A stretch of 64,000 nt of DNA, taken from NCBI GenBank assembly GCA_024362935.1, contig JANCRA010000066.1, positions 372,001 to 436,000 on the forward strand, in the 5' to 3' direction. The notes beneath the pieces are model-generated. The model was not told the DNA's origin. It made no database searches and saw only the letters and a list, made by a program, of their open reading frames with translations. The DNA comes from Setophaga petechia (taxonomy: Eukaryota > Chordata > Aves > Passeriformes > Parulidae). The translations under genes and the position numbers were made by a program. Of this stretch, positions 63,818-64,000 are shown in pieces; position 1 is the first letter of the stretch; every line of letters starts with the position of its first letter.

Positions 63818-64000
63818 ATGCTCAGGGGTTTCACACCAGGGCACTGACAGTTCAGGCTGCCATGGACTGCCAGAAGCCCTTTCCACTTCAGACCACTGAG
63901 GAAGGTCTGAAGGGCTGCACCAGATGCCAGCAGGGCCAGGATGAAGCCAAAAAGCAGAGACTGTGTCAGCTGCTGGGATAGAAAGTGTAAATCCCTGGCT
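63818..64000. other. Window end, unclassified
   Basis: About 180 bp with no repeat or gene recognised. Confidence 0.35.

Overview
No functional protein-coding gene could be identified. The window looks like bird nuclear DNA, most likely from a songbird, in a repeat-dense, GC-rich setting such as a microchromosome or subtelomere. Three observations support this. Fragments of the CR1 retrotransposon 3' end recur on both strands. Several endogenous-retrovirus (ERV) LTR families are present, some with exact target-site duplications. A nuclear copy of mitochondrial DNA (NUMT) carries 16S rRNA end, tRNA-Leu(UUR) and ND1 start in the avian order. Its tRNA acceptor arm differs from the chicken gene as I remember it. 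Species and chromosome are inference.

The window is dominated by tandem repeats. More than 25 separate arrays add up to roughly 24 kb, well over a third of the sequence. They include a 28/56-bp array (0.4-3.7 and 5.3-6.0 kb), 43-bp (6.6-7.7), 20-bp (7.7-8.9), 17-bp (15.9-16.9, with an inverted piece at 18.1-18.4), a ~352-bp satellite with a 1,782-bp higher-order period (20.2-24.3), ~62-bp (25.0-26.6), 30-bp (31.3-31.7), polypyrimidine (31.9-32.4 and 33.4-34.3), AAAAT-type (34.7-35.3), 19-bp (36.4-37.3, with an inverted piece at 37.9), 17-bp GC-rich (38.5-39.1), 42-bp (39.4-40.0), 33-bp (40.7-41.7), 31-bp (43.3-44.3), 22-bp (46.6-47.6), ATCCC (50.8-51.2), 20-bp (54.6-54.9), 16-bp (59.3-59.8), 30-bp (60.0-60.4), 24-bp (60.8-61.4) and GGAGA (63.6-63.8). 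Because most units lack stops, and many are not multiples of three, long open frames arise on both strands. I do not regard them as genes.

Between the arrays lie mobile-element remnants. One ~380-bp LTR family has five solo copies, all with 6-bp target duplications. A ~670-bp LTR family has two complete copies, one fragment and one divergent copy. Single or paired copies of four other LTR-like elements are also present. The nesting order is readable: two 380-bp LTRs sit inside an older LTR-like element at 57.3-58.7 kb whose uninterrupted relative lies at 52.8-53.4 kb. Another 380-bp LTR interrupts the ND1 part of the NUMT. A 670-bp LTR interrupts one copy of a local duplication whose other copy is empty.

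The remaining 0.3-2 kb stretches are single-copy within the window. Some are AT-rich or CpG-rich and could hold conserved regulatory elements, but that cannot be shown without a comparison. The most unusual feature is structural. Three minisatellites are each accompanied within about 1-2.3 kb by an inverted copy of themselves or of their flank. This suggests recurrent fold-back or template-switch events. No undescribed gene system was found.
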